64,000 nucleotides of DNA from Temnopleurus reevesii (taxonomy: Eukaryota; Echinodermata; Echinoidea; Temnopleuroida; Temnopleuridae): contig BQKZ01000003.1 in the NCBI GenBank assembly GCA_036244855.1, forward strand, positions 564,984-628,983, in the 5' to 3' direction. Shown piece by piece: positions 57,325-64,000 of this stretch (positions are counted from its first letter, which is position 1; the number at the start of each line of letters is the position of its first letter). The position numbers were made by a program, and so were the translations under genes. The notes under the pieces were generated by a model. The model ran no database searches. It saw only the letters and a list, made by a program, of their open reading frames with translations, and was not told the DNA's origin.

Positions 57325-60300
57325 GTAAGTCACCATGACAAATTCCTCATCTATTTGATAGCATTCTGCTTGTAACAATGTGCTAAGTTTTATAAAATAG
57401 TTTGTTATGCTTGTGCATCATAATATGTATGTTACATGAGCAATGCTTTTGCTGCTGATGTGATAGTTGCTTCTTTATATGCTATAACAAAAAATGCCTT
57501 TGAATGTCACTCCATTCTTAATGATCACACCTTAAAAACAACGTTTTTTAGGATTATTTAAAACGTTCTGGCTTAAAGCATATTATTTTTTGGAGCTGCA
57601 ATACTATTTGACTCCATTCTATCTAAGTCATTCGTGATTGAATTGTGCTCAAATGCATGTGTTGAATTGCATATACATGCATCATCTACAAGGCGTACAT
57701 TTATATATCTAGATTAATTTTACCAACTAATCCTAGATTATTTAAATCTGAATTGGACAATGTGTTCATGTGAAAAAATTGCTTCAATAGTCCAAGGATT
57801 AATCGAATGCTATGCATACATCCCTGAAGTCAATTTTAAGAACCATGATTAGAATTCAACTGGTTTTAAGTCAACAATTTATCATACTTTAAAACCAAAA
57901 ACATGCCATCTGATGAAATTGATGAACATAGGGAAACTCTGATGATCCTGAACTTTTCATTAATCTTTTTTTTTTTATTGTTCTTCAGCACCACATTTAT
58001 TACATATAAATTACACATTCTGAAAAAAAACAAATTTGTGTTATGTTGTGTTCTCATTATTCTATTCTCATCGGTGCTATGTTGCAGATGGTACTGCAGT
58101 GGAACCAATTTTTTTTGCTTGCTCTTCATCCAATGAATGTCATTTATAGATTGGCTCAGAAAACAGCTATAAAAATACAAGTTTTAAATATGCATTTTTC
58201 ATGTGGCACAATAAATGATTCATTGTGACAAAATTTGTTTAATGTCATTTGCTCTTGCAGCGTTCACTCAATGCATTTTTCCAATGTAATTGATAGATGA
58301 TGACAACAAATGAATGATAGCTGGTATTATATTATATGAATGACGTGTGCTTGCATGATACACATCCTTGATGAAGATTAAGAATGAAAGATGAAAGTTT
58401 TTGTGTGTATGAATTAGATGATTAAATAATTTTCTGTCTGAGTTGATTCATTTGATAGATACATGTATTAGCTCAAATTAGAACATTCATTTGAAGAAGA
58501 TATCAAAGTATAAATTTGATGAGTGGCATACATTGTGTGAGAATTTACTCTTTGCCTTAAAACTTGTCCAGTCTAAAGGATGTCCTGTGCCAGGAATATC
58601 AGATAGTAGGAGCAAAGTGAAGGAGAGAATTGCAGCTGTGCTTTTGCAGTGCTTACTTCCAGTGAAAGATCATTCTTAATATCAGATTCAGCAAATTGCT
58701 GAAAAGTCAACCAGGAAATGTCTGTGTGTTTGGAGGTTTGGTTGTGCCATGCCCATTGACTTATGTAGTATAGCGCCATCACATGTTGAGGTTCATACAG
58801 TTTAATAATGTTCCTGTTTGATAGGTTGGAATGAAATGAAATCCCATGGGTTAGATCAGCACTGGTGTAGATGATATGGAATTCATTCCCATTAGACTGT
58901 GATACATGTATGGTGGTTTCAGTATATTACATTTTTTTCTTCTTAAAGCTGCACTACATATCTTTTTATAGGAAATAAGACATCAAATTACACAATCAAA
59001 ATATGAATTTCTATTCTTTCATGAATTTTTCTCATTTATTCTTTTAATTTATTAATGTAGATCTATTAAACCTTTATATAGTTGGTAAGTCTTTATTGTG
59101 AAAAAAATAGCAGTAAAGTGAAAATATGCACCTTTTAGTCAAAACTATTCTAGTTTGATTTATATAAATTTGATTGATATCTCATATCTCATGTAAAAAT
59201 ACGGAATTCTACTGAGGCCAGAGAAAGGAACATAATTTCATATAATTTTTGCAATTTCTCAAAGTGATGTATTGAACATGTTGTCATTCTGTATCCCTGT
59301 CAATACCTTATCCCAATTATGATAATGAGGATAAGTTTCTACTTGCAAGAAATTGGTCAGTTGGTAGATAGGCATGATGCACAATGAAATAAAAATATTC
59401 TAAAGCTTTTAAAGGTTTGTTAAAATCATGAAATCCTTTTATGAATGGCAATAGGAGCAAAATGAGGTAAAGTTTGAAAGTACATGTATAGAGCTCTGGA
59501 TGACAAGAGATTGTCTGTCATAAATAAATACCTTACTTTATAGGATCAAAGTTTAAAAGGTTAGAAGATCTTAAGATATTGGTATAGTTCAGAAAATGTA
59601 GTTCAGAATAAGTTATTATCTAATAATATTGAGCTTGTTGGAATGGTAATGACAGATGTTATTGCTCATGAATGACATTGAACCAATGTGTTCCTCACAT
59701 GACTAAATTTGGCAGGAAGACTGATGAACGAAGTTCATTGTCAACACATTATTCTTCCCTTATTTGCCCCTCCATATTCACAAAACAACATAGTCAATCA
59801 TGCCGATGAATATGAAAGAGCATTTAAAATATTCCATATTCCATTCCATTTTCAGACATATATCAACACTTGCTTTTCTATTGCCAAGAGAGCAGCCAAA
59901 GGTTGAAAAATTATGATAAACAAGAAATGAAGTATTCATAATTTCTTTTGTCTCCTTATTTTGTCATTTTTAAGCAAACAGACAAGTGTACTGATAATTA
60001 GAATTATCTTCTTTCCCCCATCGTTACTAGACAATGACAAATAAGGAAGCATTTATTAAGTGTATCAGGCTGTCAGTTCCCTGGGGAATATGTTTTCTCA
60101 CCATGAAGAGGAAGTAAATCGATATACCAGTATATTTTATCCACCCGTGAAATTAAACTCACGGTGATATGTTACTTCCTGGAGGTTAATGTTAATCCTT
60201 TTGTTAATCCAAGAGTGTTTTGAGCAGCTTGTCAAATGATGTATTCTTGTGAACATTTACATAATGACCATTCCACATTAATGTCATGTGTAAGTTACAT

Positions 60301-60854
60301 CAAAGAAATTGTACATGTAAACACATTTTGAAGGGATAGATCTGTTTATGTGTATTAACATGACAAGTCTTCTGAGAAAATGTCCATATTTCTGCTTACT
60401 TGTAAAGTCACTTTGTTGGACAGTCACTCTTTGTGTCAATTATTATATTCATACTTTAAAGAAAGAAAATAAATTGATACAAGCGTACAAATATTTAAGT
60501 CCATGCAGTGGGTCTTATTATGGAAGAAATCAAAGATTAAGAGCAAAGAAATTAGCAGAGTGATACCAAAGATATTTATTTTAATCAGAACTTTGATCAA
60601 TTTTCTTCATTTATTGTAGTATTTCATTTTTATATTCTTTCTTGCAGTTTTGTTGTTCAGAGATTTCTGTGAATTGGATTTACAGGCTTCATTTCCTCTT
60701 CTGACTTAAGAGCACATTTTTTCTCTCTCTCTTTATCTTTGAATGAAAATTACATCTAGCTACTGCAAAGTTCTTGCTCCATTTTGGGTCTTATTTTCTA
60801 TATTCAGATTTGTTTTTCATATAGCACTTTCACAATCACAATTTTTTTTCATAG

Positions 60855-60876
60855 GAGAGGGCAGAACCCAAGAAGG
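60855..60876 (+). CDS. Candidate 22-nt microexon (RyR), unproven
   Basis: TTTTTTTTCATAG acceptor and GTATGTG donor surround 22 bases that, after the phase-2 GG of the previous exon, read GRGQNPRR and end in phase 0. The splice sites are strong, but the next exon is outside the window, so frame cannot be checked. Confidence 0.3.
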
Positions 60877-61494
60877 GTATGTGACTTGGCCATTATTAAT
60901 TCCTAGCAAGTAGAGGGAGCAACCTTTGACAGTTTTAGCCATGAATATTTTATGAATATGGATAATTAAAAAAAAATCAGTCTTTCAATACAGCTTTAAA
61001 TTTTATTTCATTAGTGTGTATCAACTCCAACACTAACATCTTTAAACTGTACTGTATTTGTAACAAGGATAGATATGAATGATAAAGATATGGTAAATTA
61101 GAGAGGACTTATTTTGTAGCACCCATTGGTCTTCTAGAGTTGCAGAAAGCAGAATATAAAACATTTTGTAGTCATTATTATTGTTGTGTGGTAGCTCTAG
61201 AATCTCCTCAAACTCGATTTGTAGCTTTAATGCCAATTGAGGAAGGATTTATTGCCAGGCAAACTAATTTGATTTCCTTTTGCAGTTCTGTGCAAGGATA
61301 TGGAAATTCACTTCCTGGTTTTGAGTTGGCTGCTTGTTCATGCTAGGGGATTTTTGCTCATTTGAATCACAATGCTAAAACTTACGTTTGCAGACTACTG
61401 AATATCCAAATGTCAGGAATCATAGCAGAAGTGTTGTGAATTATTGTTGTTTCTTCTTGTCACCCATCCTCCCCAAACCACCTTTTGTGCTCTT

Positions 61495-61498
61495 TCTC

Positions 61499-61561
<63 letters not shown>

Positions 61562-61990
61562 CTCTCTCTCTATCTGTCTCCCTTTGTGTGTATGTGTGTC
61601 TGTCTATCTCACTATGTTTCTCTCACTCCCTCTCTCTCACTCTCTGCAGTATTATTATCAACCTTTATCATTTGCTTTACTCAGCTCCTATCACATATCA
61701 TTCCTTCCCTTCTATCCCTTTCACCCTCCCTGACTCTTCCTCCCCCCCCCCCCCCTCTTCGTACCCTCCCTCTCCCTTTCTCCCAGCACCCTCCCTCCCT
61801 CCTCCATACATGTATCTCATTTATTCACCTATCTCTTTTATTTATTCTTACTCGTTTTATGCTATCTTTTTCTCCTGTTTGTTGTCTCATCTTGTTCCCT
61901 TTTTTTTCTGTTTCTTACTCTTCCTCTGTCCCTGTTTCTTTTTTCCCCTGTGTACCTATTCTGAACGTTGTCTCAATCCCCACCCCCCCC
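61495..61990 (+). repeat. Pyrimidine-rich tract with (TC)n and (TATC)n microsatellites
   Basis: (TC)n then (TATC)n at 61500-61570, followed by over 400 bases of mostly C and T, with poly-C runs at 61742 and 61984. Long open frames here are products of the base bias. Confidence 0.9.
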
Positions 61991-63075
61991 CCATAAAAAA
62001 AAAATTGTTGAACCGTGCACATTTGATTTTTTTTTATCATGAAATTAGGGACATTTATTTTAGACATAAGGTTTCCTTTGGGCTGATATAGAATTCAATA
62101 TCTTTATAAGGAAATGTCCATTTTTATATTTTTTTTTAAATAACACTAGGAATTCTCATTGTGAAAAAGAATGTGATCTTTGAATGACCCCATGAAGTTA
62201 GATACAAAGAATTTTGTTTTTCTATTGAATGAATTCTTCTATGCATATTGCTTAGACAAATATTACTCATTCCATTATCTTCTCCACAAACTTCCAAGCA
62301 TGCCATTGAACCATGCATACATGGTTGATGGCTTACNTCTCTCTCTCTCTCTCTCTCACTGTTTCTATATGTGTGTTTCTCTCTCTCTATCTCTCTCTCT
62401 CTGTTATATATATTTCTATCATTTGCTTTATTCAGCTCCTATCTCACATTATTCCTTCTATCCCTTTATCCCTCCCTTGACACTTCCCTCCCTCCCTCTT
62501 CTTACCCTCGCTCTGCTTTTCTCCCTGCATCCTCCCTTTCTCCTCCTTATCTCATATATCTACCTATCTCTTTATTCTTACTCTTTTTATTCTATCTCTC
62601 TCCCCTCTTTGTTGTCTCTTTCTATTTCCCTATTTTCTCACTCTTTCTCTGTCCCTGTTTGTCTTTTTCTCTTTCCTTGTACTGTCGCATTGTGTATTTT
62701 CTGTATGTTATCTCAATCCCCCAAACTTTTTAAACTTTGCACAAATAATTTCATTATTATAAAATTAGGGTCATTTATTTTATTCATGATAGGGTTTCTT
62801 TTAGGCTGACATTTACAGAATTTAATACCTTTATGGTAATGAAGATTTTAAACATTTTTGTAAATAATATTATTTCTAATTGTTAAAAAGAATGTCAATT
62901 TCTTTTGACATTTAATCTTTGAATGACCCCACGAAGTTGGATACAAAGAATTTTATTTTTCAATGAAATGTATTCTCCCATGCATATTGCTTAGACAAAT
63001 ATTACTCATTCCATTATCTTCTCCACAAACTTCAAAGCATGCCATTGAACCATGCATACATGGTTGATGGCTTAC
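61500..63075. repeat. Duplicated pyrimidine tract plus flank around the single N at 62337
   Basis: 62338-63075 repeats 61500-62336 in order: (TC)n, pyrimidine tract, ATTAGG..CATTTATTTTA, GACCCCATGAAGTT (ACGAAGTT), then ATGCATATTGCTTAGACAAA to GATGGCTTAC. Divergence is about 10% or more by eye. The N marks the join. Confidence 0.85.
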
Positions 63076-64000
63076 AAAATATGTATTAAATGACATGTGC
63101 CTGTCCAATAATCAATTTTAACAAGTTAAAAGTACTTTATAAGTGCAGTGTATTTGAAGAAAAGGTACCAGACTTGACTAGCATTCATGCTATTTTCTGG
63201 TTCCTTTTATCCTTTAAACTTTTACAATATATATTCATGTATTATGAATAAAATGTCAAGTTAAAATTTCAAGTTCAATTTCAATAAACTAAAAAAAATT
63301 CCAACATTTTTTAAAAGTTCCACTTTCAAAGCACCAATTTGTAATTGTACAGGCAGAAAAAGTTTTAACTTTCTTTTTAGTTTTTACTCTATTTTGTATT
63401 AAAATTCAGACCAAAATATTCATCCTCTTCATCACAAAGATCTTAGAAATCCCCAATAAGATAATTTATTCCCCATAAAAAAATGGTTATTTTTGTACAT
63501 TGGAAAATATGATTTCTGTGCCCAGAAATACCAATAATTTTTTTGAATTACTTCTTCATGTATGTTTATGAATTTCTTTTGGTTTTTCTATCTGAATGAA
63601 AGAAAAAAAATACAATAACAAATCAAAACATGCCCATTTCAGAGGGTTGTGTAGATAGAGGGCATCCAAATGATATTTGGGGGTTATATTCCAGGATTAT
63701 AATACACTTAATCCTTCATGGAATTTATTCAGGGGTTATGCTGGGACTTCTGGAATAGTTTCAACAATGGAATGGCAATATTTTCAAGGGAAATTTGGAT
63801 TTTAGTTCTACTTGGTTTGATCAAGGAAAACAAATATTAGATTACTGATAGATAAATATCTATATCTCTTAATCATCTTTTTCTAATTATGCTTCTAAAA
63901 ATTGAAATTATTTGTTTTCTTGGGAAAGAAAGAGAATTTAACGTAAAATTTCTGCTATTTCCACTCATCAGCTGGTCAAAGATCAAGTCTATTTTAATTG

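Larger units (their letters stand above)
57325..64000. other. Large 3' intron, continues beyond the window
   Basis: No RyR exon could be identified after 57324 except the weak 22-nt candidate at 60855. The region is AT-rich up to 61.4 kb, then the duplicated pyrimidine tract, then AT-rich to the end. The membrane and pore exons must lie beyond 64000. Confidence 0.7.

Noticed and set aside
61388..62809. Open frames of about 200 codons rich in Ser, Leu and Pro
   Set aside because: Created by the pyrimidine-rich microsatellites, which lack stop codons; one frame crosses the single N.

Overview
The window is one long stretch of a single animal gene on the + strand: the C-terminal-central part of a ryanodine receptor (RyR), the intracellular Ca2+-release channel of the endoplasmic reticulum. 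I spliced the exons by hand using GT/AG signals, phase continuity and similarity to vertebrate RyR recalled from family knowledge. The main chain is 40 constitutive exons (about 4.43 kb, roughly 1,477 codons). It runs from the fourth RyR repeat (about vertebrate residue 2790) through the bridging solenoid, the calmodulin-binding helix, the core (RIH-associated) solenoid, the EF-hand pair and the U-motif. It stops just after the first hydrophobic stretch of the membrane region; the pore lies beyond the window. All junctions keep frame. Long AT-rich introns, many small terminal-inverted-repeat elements and very high apparent haplotype divergence suggest a marine invertebrate deuterostome, most likely an echinoderm such as a sea urchin. 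The organism call is inference.

Layout: 0.3-9.4 kb, RyR repeat 4 and the start of the following solenoid, with two predicted cassette exons and a dead duplicated exon. 9.4-14.3 kb, a large intron with a tRNA-like SINE, a TTAA-flanked piggyBac-type element and a 116-N gap. 14.4-25.9 kb, solenoid exons with a 27-nt cassette exon and two tandem arrays built from the 3' ends of exons. 25.5-32.9 kb, a Ser/Thr-rich optional exon extension, the calmodulin-binding exon and an acidic exon. 32.9-40.5 kb, one intron into which the scaffold has placed a displaced near-identical copy of later exons. 40.5-57.3 kb, core solenoid, EF hands, U-motif and first hydrophobic helices, again with a duplicated block. 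57.3-64 kb, intron with pyrimidine-rich repeats and a second overlapping haplotype.

Two themes stand out. First, there are predicted optional coding segments: in-frame 24-, 54- and 27-nt phase-2 cassettes, a 21-nt microexon at the site of the vertebrate RyR1 ASII splice region, and an alternative 5' splice site adding a Ser-rich segment with an RRQS motif. Second, the gene repeatedly duplicates pieces of its own exons, in five separate places, leaving relics or arrays. The four single-N positions and the 553-N gap coincide with large near-identical duplications that break the reading frame; I read these as unmerged haplotypes in the assembly, not biology. No second gene, RNA gene, CRISPR array or terminator was found.
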